64,000 bases of DNA, taken from Sulfitobacter noctilucae. GTDB taxonomy: Bacteria > Pseudomonadota > Alphaproteobacteria > Rhodobacterales > Rhodobacteraceae. Positions 9,353 to 18,358 of the stretch are shown here, piece after piece (the stretch's first letter is position 1; each line of letters begins with the position of its first letter). Location: assembly GCF_000622365.1 (NCBI RefSeq), contig NZ_JASC01000014.1:1240001-1304000 (forward strand), written 5' to 3'. The notes below the pieces were generated by a model. The model was not told the DNA's origin and did not search any database. It saw nothing but the letters and a program-made list of their open reading frames with translations. The position numbers and the translations under genes were made by a program.

Positions 9353-10191
9353 GCGCCATCGACAGCCTGCCGCCCCTGCGTGACGTCATTGCGTCTCATG
9401 AACTGTCCGCGCGCAAATCATTGGGCCAGAACTTTCTGCTGGACTTGAACCTGACAGCCAAGATTGCCCGCCAAGCCGGTGATCTGAGCGGCTGCGATGT
9501 GCTTGAGATCGGCCCCGGCCCCGGCGGGCTGACGCGCGGATTGCTGTCCGAAGGGGCGCGGCATGTGTTGGCGATTGAAAAAGACCCCCGCTGCTTGCCT
9601 GCGTTGGCCGAAATTGCGGTGGCCTATCCCGGCCAGTTGACAGTGGTCGAAGGCGACGCGCTTGAGGTTGATCCGCTGGCGCATCTCACGCCTCCCATCC
9701 GTGTGGCCGCAAACCTGCCGTACAATGTCGGCACCGAATTGCTGGTGCGCTGGCTGACGCCGCGGGATTGGCCGCCTTTTTGGGAAAGCCTGACGCTGAT
9801 GTTCCAGCGCGAGGTGGCTGAGCGCATCGTGGCGCAACCGGGTTCCAAGGCTTATGGGCGGTTGGCGCTGTTGGCGCAGTGGCGGGCTGATGCACGGATC
9901 GTCTTGCATCTGCCGCCCGAGGCTTTCACCCCGCCGCCCAAGGTTTCCTCTGCTGTTGTCCATCTGACCGCCCTGCCCGAACCGCGCTTTCCGGCGGATG
10001 CTGCCGTGTTGAACCGCGTGGTCGCCGCGGGCTTCAACCAGCGGCGCAAGATGCTGCGGGCCTCGCTGAAGGGCGTTGCCCCGAATATCGAAGACCGCCT
10101 GATCGCTGCCGGGATCAAACCCACTGACCGCGCAGAGCAAGTGCCACTTGAAGGGTTCTGTGCCTTGGCACGGGAAGTCGCGAAGGGATGA
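9349..10191 (+). CDS. rsmA: 16S rRNA (adenine-1518/1519-N6)-dimethyltransferase
   Basis: This 280-residue enzyme (KsgA) dimethylates two adjacent adenines near the 3' end of 16S rRNA during late 30S assembly; loss gives kasugamycin resistance. The SAM motif [15 protein letters not shown] lies near residues 52-66 and the adenine-binding NLPYNV near 123-128. The N-terminus [10 protein letters not shown] is typical. The start is GTG at 9349, overlapping the pdxA stop by four bases. The stop overlaps the next ATG in the same way. Confidence 0.97.
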   Translation: MSAIDSLPPLRDVIASHELSARKSLGQNFLLDLNLTAKIARQAGDLSGCDVLEIGPGPGGLTRGLLSEGARHVLAIEKDPRCLPALAEIAVAYPGQLTVVEGDALEVDPLAHLTPPIRVAANLPYNVGTELLVRWLTPRDWPPFWESLTLMFQREVAERIVAQPGSKAYGRLALLAQWRADARIVLHLPPEAFTPPPKVSSAVVHLTALPEPRFPADAAVLNRVVAAGFNQRRKMLRASLKGVAPNIEDRLIAAGIKPTDRAEQVPLEGFCALAREVAKG

Positions 10192-10775
10192 TACGGACGG
10201 CCGTTCTACTGCTTGGTCTGTTGGCATTGACCGCCTGTGGCGTTCGCCCGCCGCCGCCCGGCGACCCGCGGGATGTAGCAGCCCTGGCCGCCGAAATACG
10301 AGGCCTTTCACCCAACATCGACCCCGCAGAGGCCGCCCGTGCGGCTCAGGTCGCCTATCGCGCCAGTTTCGACCTTTCACGGGCCTATGGCATCACCGAC
10401 CCGCCGCTGGTGCATAATGCAAAAGTGAACGCCGGCACACGGCCACGCGGGCTGTGTTACCACTGGGCCGAAGACCTACAGGCTTTGCTGGATGCGGAGG
10501 GTTTTGCGACGTTGCAAACCGCGCGGGCTATTGCAAACTCTGACAGACGTTTCTTTATCGAACACAGTACTACTGTGATCACGCCCAAAGGCGCGCCGAT
10601 GCAGGCTGGTATTGTTGTGGATCCCTGGCGTGATGGCGGCAGGTTGTTCTGGTCAAAAGTACCTGATGACCCCCGCTATGTTTGGGTGCCGCGAAAACAG
10701 GTGCTGAAAGAGACTGGCCGGATCAGATATGTACAGCGTACGGCGGGGTCGCTGGTGCCACTCCCGATCGAGTGA
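10188..10775 (+). CDS. Lipoprotein with a transglutaminase-like Cys-His-Asp triad
   Basis: This 195-residue protein has a lipobox LTAC, so C17 would be lipidated after export. The mature part contains [11 protein letters not shown] (C90), EHSTTV (H126) and VVDPWRDG (D145). These appear in the order and spacing of the catalytic triad of transglutaminase/papain-like folds. It is therefore a candidate periplasmic cysteine peptidase or amidase, but this is inference from the residue pattern. It is the last gene of the lptF chain, with its ATG inside the rsmA stop, where enterobacteria carry apaG-apaH. No specific family is recognised. Confidence 0.7.
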   Translation: MIRTAVLLLGLLALTACGVRPPPPGDPRDVAALAAEIRGLSPNIDPAEAARAAQVAYRASFDLSRAYGITDPPLVHNAKVNAGTRPRGLCYHWAEDLQALLDAEGFATLQTARAIANSDRRFFIEHSTTVITPKGAPMQAGIVVDPWRDGGRLFWSKVPDDPRYVWVPRKQVLKETGRIRYVQRTAGSLVPLPIE

Positions 10776-10812
10776 CGCCAATTCTCTCTAAATAACAGGT
10801 GCTTACGCTGGT

Positions 10813-11466
10813 TTATTCAGCCGCTTCCGGCTGATCCCCATTGTTTTTACCAGCCGCGTCGCTGCTCTCCGCCTCGGGCTTGGGCTTTGGCTTGCGGCGG
10901 GGCGCACGCTTGGGCTTCGGTTTGCTTTCCGGTGTCTCAACCAACCCGCTGTCCGCCTCTTGCTGCGCAGGCTCTGCGATAAAGTCGGGCAGCGTGGTTT
11001 CTGCGGGATCAGACGCAGGCTGCTGCCCCCCATCGGCGTTGCCGCTCTGGTTGGACCGCTTTTGGTTGCCATCGTTCTGATCGTTGTTGTTTTGCTGGTT
11101 GCCGCCTTGGTTGTTGCCTTCGCGTTCCTGACGCTCGGCCCGTTCGCGATCGCGCTCGGCCTGACGTTCACGGTTCACGCGCTCTTGTTCCTCGCGGCGC
11201 TGGTCCTGTTCGCGCTGCGCTTCTGACAACATCCGCAGATAATGCTCTGCATGCTGCTGAAAGTTTTCCGCCGCAACGCGGTCATTGCTCAGTTGTGCAT
11301 CCCGGGCAAGTTGGTTGTACTTTTCGATCACCTGACTCGGCGTCCCACGCACCTTGCCCTCGGGGCCGGAGCTGTCGAACACGCGGTTGACGACATTACC
11401 ACCGCTGTTTTGTTGGTTGCGGTTACGATTATTCTTCGACCGGGACCGGGATCTCGTAGATTTCAT
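10813..11466 (-). CDS. DUF4167 domain protein (basic N-terminus, disordered C-terminus)
   Basis: This 217-residue protein starts with a very basic SRSRSKNNRNRNQQN tract. A conserved helical DUF4167 core follows (about residues 26-75, including GTPSQVIEKYNQLARDAQ and NFQQHAEHYLRML). The rest is a long Arg/Glu/Gln/Asn-rich low-complexity region and a Lys/Pro-rich tail. The basic N-terminus suggests nucleic-acid or ribosome binding. Its function is unknown. It lies downstream of prfA-prmC on the same strand, separated by 211 bases, a neighbourhood kept in many alphaproteobacteria. Confidence 0.85.
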   Translation of the reverse strand: MKSTRSRSRSKNNRNRNQQNSGGNVVNRVFDSSGPEGKVRGTPSQVIEKYNQLARDAQLSNDRVAAENFQQHAEHYLRMLSEAQREQDQRREEQERVNRERQAERDRERAERQEREGNNQGGNQQNNNDQNDGNQKRSNQSGNADGGQQPASDPAETTLPDFIAEPAQQEADSGLVETPESKPKPKRAPRRKPKPKPEAESSDAAGKNNGDQPEAAE

Positions 11467-11677
11467 GAGGGGATATCAGCCTTTGGTGCTGTTTTGCATG
11501 TTGGAACCGATATGCGCAAAGCGCGGGCAGCATCGGTTAATCAATCGTTTATCAATTGTTGGGCATAACGCCGCGCGGGACCGTCAAAGACATCCACCGC
11601 TGCAACACCCCTGAATAAGCACGGGCAAGCCGGTTGAGCAAGTCTAAAACCGCAATAATTGTTGGAAACTGGCCAAA

Positions 11678-12514
11678 TTACGCAGGTTGCGCGGCGCAAA
11701 CCACACGCGCACGTCCGTCAAGGTCTTGTGCAAGGTCGATTCCAGCCCAGCCTGCGGCGCGGAAGATATCGCACACGGCCTCGCCCTGTTGCCAGCCGAT
11801 TTCGACCAACACACGACCTTCAGCGCTCAGATACCCCTGCGCCTGCGACGCGATGATGCGGTAGGCCGACAACCCGTCCAGCCCGTCGGTCAGGGCCATC
11901 TTGGGTTCATGGTCGCGCAGTTCAGGTGCGACATCAGCCATCTCTGTGGCGGCCAGATAGGGCGGGTTCGCGACGATCAGATCAAAGCGCCCCTCGACCC
12001 GGTTGAACCAGTCGGACTGGTGGATTTCGGCCCGCCCTGCCACACCATGCAACACGGCATTGGCGCTGGCCTGCAAACACGCCCCTTCGGACAGATCAAC
12101 GCCCACACCGAGCGCCGCTTCGCGCTCGGCCAGCAAGGTCACAAGGATGCAGCCCGAACCGACACCAAGATCCAGCACCCTGTCGAAAGGCGCGCTCAAA
12201 GCCAGATCGATCAGCGTTTCGGTTTCAGGACGCGGGTCCAGCACCTCGCGGCTGATCTTGAAATCACGGCCATAGAAAGCGCGGCTACCCACGAGATGCG
12301 AGACCGGGACCCGCACGGCCCTGAGTGCGACAAGATGATCAAAACGCTCGGCAATCTCGGGTGCAATTTCTTCGGGCGCGATCAGCGTGACCCGCGCGGC
12401 ATCGACCGACGCCGCATGGGCCAGCAAGAGCCGCGCATCGCGTGCCGGGTCCGGCACACCCGCAGCCCTCAGACGTGATGCGGCAGCGGCCATGGCTTGC
12501 GCTGCCGTGCTCAC
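11678..12514 (-). CDS. prmC: Release factor glutamine methyltransferase
   Basis: This 278-residue SAM-dependent enzyme (HemK) N5-methylates the glutamine of the GGQ motif in release factors. An N-terminal helical domain (1-75) binds the release factor. The Rossmann methyltransferase domain has LDLGVGSG (115-122) and the substrate-glutamine motif NPPY at 183-186. The start overlaps the prfA stop by four bases, so enzyme and substrate are made from one transcript. The length is normal. Confidence 0.96.
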   Translation of the reverse strand: MSTAAQAMAAAASRLRAAGVPDPARDARLLLAHAASVDAARVTLIAPEEIAPEIAERFDHLVALRAVRVPVSHLVGSRAFYGRDFKISREVLDPRPETETLIDLALSAPFDRVLDLGVGSGCILVTLLAEREAALGVGVDLSEGACLQASANAVLHGVAGRAEIHQSDWFNRVEGRFDLIVANPPYLAATEMADVAPELRDHEPKMALTDGLDGLSAYRIIASQAQGYLSAEGRVLVEIGWQQGEAVCDIFRAAGWAGIDLAQDLDGRARVVCAAQPA

Positions 12515-13566
12515 AGGTTCATCGCCGCCATCTGCTGCGCCTGCGCATCGGCAGTCAGCGCATCTACGATCTCGTCCAGATCGCCCTGCATGATCGCATC
12601 AAGACGATAGAGCGCCAGGTTGATCCGGTGATCCGTCATACGCCCCTGCGGGAAGTTATAGGTGCGAATCCGCTCCGACCGGTCGCCCGACCCCACCTGC
12701 GATGCCCGATCGGCAGAGCGTTCGCCATCAATGCGCGAGCGTTCCATGTCATAAAGCCGCGCCTTAAGCACCTGCATGGCCTTGTCGCGGTTGCGGTGCT
12801 GGGATTTCTCGGAGCTTGTCACCACGATGCCGGTGGGTAAATGCGTGATGCGCACAGCAGAATCAGTGGTGTTGACATGCTGACCACCTGCCCCCGAGGA
12901 CCGCATCGTGTCGATGCGCAGATCATTCTGGTTGATCTCGATGTCCACATTCTCGGCCTCTGGCAGCACAGCCACCGTCGCGGCGGAGGTGTGAATGCGC
13001 CCTCCCGATTCCGTACTGGGCACGCGCTGCACCCGGTGCACACCGCTTTCGTACTTCAACCGGGCAAAGACATTCTGGCCAGTGATATGCGCCACGACTT
13101 CCTTGACGCCGCCCAATTCGGTCATCTGCTCTTCGATCAGGTCAAAGCCCCAGCCCCGCGCCTCGGCGTAGCGTTGGTACATGCGCAAAAGATCGGCGGC
13201 AAAAAGTGCTGCCTCATCTCCGCCGGTGCCGGGGCGAATTTCCAGCATGGCGGGTTTGGCATCCGCCGCATCACGCGGCAAAAGGGAGATCTGCAAAGCG
13301 GCCTCGACCTTGGGCAGCTCCGCTTTGAGCGTTGGCAGTTCCTCGCGGGCCAGTTCGGCCATCTCGGGATCGGTTAGCATGGCTTCGGCCTCGGCCACAC
13401 CAGAGACCAATTGTTTATAAAGTGTGATCTGATCCACGACAGGCTTGAGGTCTGCGTATTCCTTGGCCAGGGCCGCAAAGTCAGCCCCATCCGAACCAGC
13501 AGACATCGACGCTTCCAGAAACTGAAATCGCTGCGAAATCTGCTCAAGGCGGTCCATTGGTATCAT
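12511..13566 (-). CDS. prfA: Peptide chain release factor 1
   Basis: This 351-residue factor terminates translation at UAA and UAG. The ribosomal catalytic motif GGQ is at residues 227-229, inside [10 protein letters not shown]. The stop-codon-recognition tripeptide position reads PST (183-185, within [10 protein letters not shown]), a variant of the PxT consensus. The ATG at 13566 gives the conserved N-terminus MIPMDRLEQ and follows an AGGGTGGG tract. A GTG at 13572 would add two residues. It is the first gene of prfA-prmC, and the 61-base gap to the divergent 13628 gene must hold both promoters. Confidence 0.96.
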   Translation of the reverse strand: MIPMDRLEQISQRFQFLEASMSAGSDGADFAALAKEYADLKPVVDQITLYKQLVSGVAEAEAMLTDPEMAELAREELPTLKAELPKVEAALQISLLPRDAADAKPAMLEIRPGTGGDEAALFAADLLRMYQRYAEARGWGFDLIEEQMTELGGVKEVVAHITGQNVFARLKYESGVHRVQRVPSTESGGRIHTSAATVAVLPEAENVDIEINQNDLRIDTMRSSGAGGQHVNTTDSAVRITHLPTGIVVTSSEKSQHRNRDKAMQVLKARLYDMERSRIDGERSADRASQVGSGDRSERIRTYNFPQGRMTDHRINLALYRLDAIMQGDLDEIVDALTADAQAQQMAAMNL

Positions 13567-13627
13567 GCCCACCCTGTCGCCGATAGAAAGGCTTTGGTCA
13601 AGGGCCGCTGCATGCTATGGTGTCGTC

Positions 13628-13915
13628 ATGAAACACGCTGTTTTACTGGCCAGCCTGTTGGCCCTGCCCGCCGCCGCCGATCAAACCTATCCGGGCGGCA
13701 AGACGGTTGACTGCTATTGCACCGACCGTAATCACAACCGGATCGAGTTGGGCGAGACGATATGCCTGAACGTGGACGGGCGGATGTTTATGGCGCAATG
13801 CCAGATGTCGCTGAACGTGCCAATGTGGCGCGAGGTCCAGAAGGGCTGCCTGTCATCCTCCCTCGACGCTCCCCAGCCAACGCTTGATCCGCTGGGTGTT
13901 TACCCCAAGATCTGA
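13628..13915 (+). CDS. Small secreted cysteine-rich protein
   Basis: This 95-residue protein has a signal peptide at residues 1-18 (ending LPAAADQ). The mature part of about 77 residues holds five cysteines (DCYCTD, ETICL, AQC, KGC), suggesting periplasmic disulfides. ATG 13628 is chosen because the signal peptide begins there; the open frame extends upstream to 13565 without coding character. Its last 63 bases overlap the 3' end of the convergent DUF1499 gene. No function is recognised. It resembles conserved hypotheticals of roseobacters. Confidence 0.7.
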   Translation: MKHAVLLASLLALPAAADQTYPGGKTVDCYCTDRNHNRIELGETICLNVDGRMFMAQCQMSLNVPMWREVQKGCLSSSLDAPQPTLDPLGVYPKI

Positions 13916-14293
13916 AGAGCCAAACCGCGCGCGGCCATAGACCTCAAGGTAGGTTTCGCCCTCGGCTGTCTGATAGATGCCCATTGTCGTGTAGTCGGGA
14001 AATCCGAAGAACGCAGAGCGCGTTACAAAGGTCAGTTGTTGCTCCTGTACCGATCCTGCCAAAAGAGAAGTGCGCGGTGCGGCCTCTGCTACATCGGCCA
14101 GGGCTTGCAACTTGGCGGTGGCATCGCCCTCAATTTCATCCCGCCAGATATAGCCGTTGGGCCGTGTCCGCGTGCCGGTGCCCACCGGCTCTGCACGCGT
14201 GTTCCATTGCGCCGGGTCACTTGGGGCAAGGCGGACATAGGCCATACCTGCCACCACCACGATCACAATCAGCCACAACAACATCCGCAACAT
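13853..14293 (-). CDS. DUF1499 family protein
   Basis: This 146-residue protein has one N-terminal membrane anchor (about residues 3-20, LLWLIVIVVVAGMAYV). The DUF1499 domain follows, containing VTRSAFFGFPDYTTMGIY and a C-terminal ARFGSSDLGVNTQRIKRWL, the most conserved stretch of the family. The biochemical role is unknown. Its stop lies within the last codons of the convergent 13628 gene. A 33-base gap separates it from the guanidinobutyrase stop on the same strand. Confidence 0.8.
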   Translation of the reverse strand: MLRMLLWLIVIVVVAGMAYVRLAPSDPAQWNTRAEPVGTGTRTRPNGYIWRDEIEGDATAKLQALADVAEAAPRTSLLAGSVQEQQLTFVTRSAFFGFPDYTTMGIYQTAEGETYLEVYGRARFGSSDLGVNTQRIKRWLGSVEGG

Positions 14294-14326
14294 GCTCCCT
14301 CATTTCATATCTCAGGCACTTTGACC

Positions 14327-15274
14327 TCAGCGATATGCCACACCCGGCAGGACGCACAACATCTCATACAGGATATTCGCCCCCGTCAGCGCAGTATTGC
14401 CACTGGTGTCATAGGGTGGGGAAACCTCGACCAGATCACCGCCTACGATGTTGAGGCCTTTGAATGCACGGATCAGCTCAAGCGCCTGTGGGGTGGTCAG
14501 CCCGCCAATTTCCGGCGTGCCGGTGCCGGGCGCATAGGCCGGGTCAAGGCTATCGATATCGAAGGTGATATATACAGGCGCATCCCCGATATCGCGGCGG
14601 ATTTCGGCGCCCAGCGTCGACAGGCTGCGCCCCCAAAGCTCCTGCGCCAAAAACTGCTGAAAGCCCCAGCCCGCCGCTTCACTGAAGTCCTCTGACGAAT
14701 AGCCGGTACCGCGCAGCCCGATCTGATAGGTCTTGGCCGGCTGGATCAGTTCTTCCTCATAGGCGCGGCGGAACACGGTGCCATGCGCCTCGCGTTCGCC
14801 GAACATCTCGTCGTTCACATCCGCATGGGCATCCACATGAACAAGCGCCATCGGGCCGTGCCGTTTGGCCATCGCCCGCAGGATCGGCAAGGTGATCGAA
14901 TGATCCCCGCCAATCGCCAGCGGCATCGCATCCGACGTGAGGATCATGTCGTAACTCTCTGCTATAATGCGCAAACTATCGCTGAGAGAGAACGTATTGA
15001 TCGCCAGATCGCCGATGTCCGCGACCTGCAGACTGTCAAAAGGTGCCGCCCCTGTGCCAAGGTTATAGGGCCGCAGCATGGCTGACTCCGCCCGCACTTC
15101 CTTTGGGCCGAACCGTGTGCCGGACCGCCAGCTTGTCCCGATGTCCAGCGGGATGCCCAGCACCGCTACGTCGAGCCCCTTCAGGTCATTGACCGAAGGC
15201 AGCCGCATGAAGGTGTTCGGCCCGGAGAAACGGGCCAGATCATTGCCACTGATCGGTTGGTTCTTGGTATTCAT
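14327..15274 (-). CDS. gbuA: Guanidinobutyrase-like ureohydrolase
   Basis: This 315-residue member of the arginase/agmatinase family hydrolyses a guanidino group to urea. The manganese ligands are visible in GGDHS, DAHADV and FDIDSLDP. The ends of the protein (ARFSGPNTFMRLP and LLYEMLCVLPGV-type C-terminus) and the block SGTRFGPKEVRAES match Pseudomonas GbuA closely. 4-Guanidinobutyrate is therefore a better substrate guess than agmatine. Guanidinopropionase is an alternative. ATG 15274 overlaps the speB stop by four bases and is preferred over an upstream start at 15304. Confidence 0.85.
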   Translation of the reverse strand: MNTKNQPISGNDLARFSGPNTFMRLPSVNDLKGLDVAVLGIPLDIGTSWRSGTRFGPKEVRAESAMLRPYNLGTGAAPFDSLQVADIGDLAINTFSLSDSLRIIAESYDMILTSDAMPLAIGGDHSITLPILRAMAKRHGPMALVHVDAHADVNDEMFGEREAHGTVFRRAYEEELIQPAKTYQIGLRGTGYSSEDFSEAAGWGFQQFLAQELWGRSLSTLGAEIRRDIGDAPVYITFDIDSLDPAYAPGTGTPEIGGLTTPQALELIRAFKGLNIVGGDLVEVSPPYDTSGNTALTGANILYEMLCVLPGVAYR

Positions 15275-16236
15275 GTAGTCCTCATCCGGTGGCCCAACAG
15301 GCATAGGATTTCCGTCGCGATATGCGCGCCGGCAATCGCAGTGGCACCACTGGTGTCAAACGGCGGCGAAACCTCGACCACATCACCGCCGACGATGTTG
15401 ATCCCCGCCAGATCACGCAGCATGATCGCGGCCTGTGCGGAGGTCAGACCACCCCAGACCGGCGTGCCCGTGCCGGGAGCAAAGGCAGGATCAAGCGCAT
15501 CAATGTCCCAGGTCAGATAGCAAGGCCGGTCGCCCAACACCTGTTTGATCTTGGCCACCGCCGCCTGTGGTCCGGCCTCATGCACCTCACGCGCATCAAT
15601 CGTTGTCACGCCTAGGGTATCGGGGTTCGTTGTCCTGATCCCCACCTGTACCGAGGTGGCCGGATCAACGATGCCCGATTTCACAGCCTTGTAGAACATC
15701 GTCCCATGATCGATCCGCTCCATATCATCATCGGGCCATGTATCGGAATGAGCATCGAACTGTAACAGACTGATCGGACCGTATTTTTCGGCATAGGCCT
15801 TCAGGATCGGAAAGCTGATGTAATGATCGCCGCCCAGCACGACCGATGCCGCACCCGCGTCCAGTATCCCCTTGATATGCGCCGTCAGCGCGGCCGGAAA
15901 TTTGGCCACATGCCCATAATCAAAGGCCAGATCGCCATAGTCAGCGATGGCAAATTCGCTCAGCACATCAAAGTCCCAGCCATAGGGCGGATCATAGGGT
16001 TGCAAAGTGCTTGCCTCGCGGATCGCCCGCGGCCCCAGCCGTGTGCCGGTGCGATTGGTCACGGCTTGGTCAAAGGGTACACCGGTCACGGCGATGTCCA
16101 CGCCGGTCAGGTCTTTGGTATACTTCCGCCGCAAAAACGACGTCGCGCCGCCAAAGGCATTCTCGAAACTCTGCCCTTTCAGATCATCACGCGTAAAGGC
16201 CTGATCCACCTGGCTTGCTGCATCCTCTAGCGCCAT
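15271..16236 (-). CDS. speB: Agmatinase
   Basis: This 321-residue ureohydrolase should convert agmatine to putrescine and urea. Metal ligands appear in LGGDHY, FDAHSDTW and WDIDALDP. Several blocks match E. coli SpeB: GVPFD, DHGTMFYKAV, VQVGIRT and LDPAFAPGTGTPVWGGLTS. It sits 4 bases after the M20 amidohydrolase stop, and its own stop is coupled to gbuA. The three genes form one transcription unit. Substrate specificity is inferred from similarity only. Confidence 0.88.
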   Translation of the reverse strand: MALEDAASQVDQAFTRDDLKGQSFENAFGGATSFLRRKYTKDLTGVDIAVTGVPFDQAVTNRTGTRLGPRAIREASTLQPYDPPYGWDFDVLSEFAIADYGDLAFDYGHVAKFPAALTAHIKGILDAGAASVVLGGDHYISFPILKAYAEKYGPISLLQFDAHSDTWPDDDMERIDHGTMFYKAVKSGIVDPATSVQVGIRTTNPDTLGVTTIDAREVHEAGPQAAVAKIKQVLGDRPCYLTWDIDALDPAFAPGTGTPVWGGLTSAQAAIMLRDLAGINIVGGDVVEVSPPFDTSGATAIAGAHIATEILCLLGHRMRTT

Positions 16237-16240
16237 GGGA

Positions 16241-17410
16241 TCATGCCCCCGTCACAGGCTGCGCCCGCTCGACAAGCCGCGCAAAGAACGACGCACCAAT
16301 CGGGGCAATCTCGTCGTTGAAGTTATAAAGCGGATGGTGCACGCCTGCGCCGTCACCCTGCCCCAACATTAGATAGGCTCCGGGCCGCGCCTCCAGCATA
16401 TAAGAAAAATCCTCGGCCCCCATCACAGGCGCGAAAGCCGTCTCCACCCCCGCCTCCCCCGCGACTTCGCCCGCCACCTCGGCCGCGAAATCCGTCTTTG
16501 CGGCATCGTTCACCGTTGGCGGATAGCCAAACTCGAAATCAAGGTCCGCCTGAAGATCATAGCTCGCCGCATGGCCATCGACGATGGCTTGCATCCGGCG
16601 CACGACCATGGCCTGCACCTCCTTGTCAAAGGTACGCACGGTCCCGTTGATATAGACCTCTTCCGGGATGACGTTGTCGGTCGTGCCTGTATGGATTTGC
16701 GTGGTCGAGATCACAAGCTGCGCGGCAGGATCGGTGTTGCGGCTGACAATCGTTTGCAAGGATTGCACAATCGCGCAGGCCGCCACCACCGGATCAACGC
16801 ATTCATGAGGGCGTGCGCCGTGCCCGCCCTTGCCCGTCAGGTTGATCGTGAAGGTATCTGCCGCAGCCATAATCGGCCCCGGCGTCGTATGAAACCGCCC
16901 GAAATCAAGGCCGGGCGCATTGTGGATGGCATAGACCTGATCGATGTCGAACCGCTCCATTACGCCTTCCTGCACCATCACCTCACCGCCGCCGCCAGCT
17001 TCCTCGGCAGGTTGGAACAGCAGCGCCACACGGCCTTTGAAATTCCGTGTCTCGGCCAGATATTTCGCAGCACCCAGCAGCATCGCGGTATGTCCGTCAT
17101 GGCCGCAAGCGTGCATCTTGCCCGGATGCGTGCTGGCATAGGCCACACCCGTTTCCTCGGTGATCGGCAGTGCATCCATATCCGCCCGCAACCCCATCGT
17201 GGGCCCCGCACCTTGTCCGTTGATGATCGCCACGATGCCCGTCTTGGCGATCCCCTCGTGCAATTCATCCACACCGAATTCGCGCAAGCGTTCGGCGACA
17301 AATGCTGCCGTCTGGTGACATTCCAACCCCAATTCAGGGATCGTGTGCAGATGCTGCCGCCACGCTGTCATATCAGCGCTGAAATCGGCAATGCGGTTGA
17401 CGACGGGCAT
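16241..17410 (-). CDS. M20D family amidohydrolase
   Basis: This 389-residue zinc amidohydrolase belongs to the hippurate hydrolase/N-acyl-amino-acid deacylase family. The catalytic region reads GLRADMDALPI and MHACGHDGHTAMLLG, followed by LLFQPAEEAGGG. The dimerisation domain lies between about residues 185 and 300, and a late metal ligand lies in MGAEDFSYM. Linkage to speB and gbuA suggests that it deacylates an N-acylated amino acid or guanidino compound in the same route. The exact substrate cannot be read from the sequence. Confidence 0.9.
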   Translation of the reverse strand: MPVVNRIADFSADMTAWRQHLHTIPELGLECHQTAAFVAERLREFGVDELHEGIAKTGIVAIINGQGAGPTMGLRADMDALPITEETGVAYASTHPGKMHACGHDGHTAMLLGAAKYLAETRNFKGRVALLFQPAEEAGGGGEVMVQEGVMERFDIDQVYAIHNAPGLDFGRFHTTPGPIMAAADTFTINLTGKGGHGARPHECVDPVVAACAIVQSLQTIVSRNTDPAAQLVISTTQIHTGTTDNVIPEEVYINGTVRTFDKEVQAMVVRRMQAIVDGHAASYDLQADLDFEFGYPPTVNDAAKTDFAAEVAGEVAGEAGVETAFAPVMGAEDFSYMLEARPGAYLMLGQGDGAGVHHPLYNFNDEIAPIGASFFARLVERAQPVTGA

Positions 17411-17473
17411 GGGGTGGACTCCTGTTGCGGGCTAAATCAGGGTGCATCTGACACCAGACAGGACCGGGCTGCA

Positions 17474-18301
17474 ATGGCTGACACGCTGATACACGACCAA
17501 GACGCGGGCATTAAGCGCCTGCTTGAAATCATGCGCCGCTTGCGTGATCCGGACACGGGATGCCCTTGGGATATCGAACAGGATTTTGCCAGCATCGCGC
17601 CCTATACCATTGAAGAAGCTTACGAAGTCGCCGATGCCATTGAACGGCAGGACTGGCCCGAGTTGGAAGGCGAGCTGGGTGATTTACTGCTCCAGACTGT
17701 CTATCACGCCGCCATGGGGCAAGAGGTCGGGCACTTTGATTTTCAGTCCGTGGTACGGAACATTTCCAACAAGATGGTTGCACGCCACCCCCATGTCTTT
17801 GGCGACGAGAGCCGCGACAAATCTGCCGAACAGCAGACCGCCGACTGGGAGGCGATCAAGGCGCAAGAACGTGCAGGCAAGGCCCAACAAGGCACGCTAG
17901 AAGGTGTTGCGGTGGGCCTCCCCGCACTCCTGCGTGCTTATAAGCTGCAAAAACGCGCGGCCCGTGTAGGGTTTGACTGGCCCGACACCGGGGATGTGAT
18001 CGCCAAAATCACCGAAGAAGCCGCCGAACTGGTCGAAGCCCGCGACACGCTCACCCAAACGGAGGTCGAAGAGGAATTCGGCGACCTGATGTTCGTGATG
18101 GCCAATCTGGGCCGTCACCTTGGCCTTGACCCCGAAGCGGCACTGCGCCGCGCCAACGCCAAGTTCATCCGGCGGTTCAGCGGGGTCGAAACCCGCCTCG
18201 CAGCTATGGGCAAAACACCAACCGACAGCGATCTGGCCGAGATGGACGCCCTGTGGGATGCAGTCAAAGCGGATGAGCGTGGCCCTGCCGACGCAAACTG
18301 A
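17474..18301 (+). CDS. mazG: Nucleoside triphosphate pyrophosphohydrolase MazG
   Basis: This 275-residue enzyme hydrolyses NTPs and dNTPs to the monophosphate and pyrophosphate, moderating nucleotide pools and (p)ppGpp responses. There are two all-alpha MazG domains. The first contains CPWDIEQDF and EELEGELGDLLLQ-like metal ligands (about residues 25-115), the second ITEEAAELVEA and EEEFGDLMFV (about 170-225). ATG 17474 has AGGA twelve bases upstream and gives the family N-terminus. The same frame stays open far upstream, but only antisense to the amidohydrolase. Confidence 0.95.
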   Translation: MADTLIHDQDAGIKRLLEIMRRLRDPDTGCPWDIEQDFASIAPYTIEEAYEVADAIERQDWPELEGELGDLLLQTVYHAAMGQEVGHFDFQSVVRNISNKMVARHPHVFGDESRDKSAEQQTADWEAIKAQERAGKAQQGTLEGVAVGLPALLRAYKLQKRAARVGFDWPDTGDVIAKITEEAAELVEARDTLTQTEVEEEFGDLMFVMANLGRHLGLDPEAALRRANAKFIRRFSGVETRLAAMGKTPTDSDLAEMDALWDAVKADERGPADAN

Positions 18302-18358
18302 GCGCACCCTTTTGTTCGCCCCCATCATGGCCTATCTGACAGGCAAAGAGGAAAACCC

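Noticed and set aside
16571-17473. Upstream extension of the mazG reading frame (about 300 codons)
   Set aside because: It lies fully antisense to the amidohydrolase gene. mazG has a good ribosome binding site and family N-terminus at 17474.
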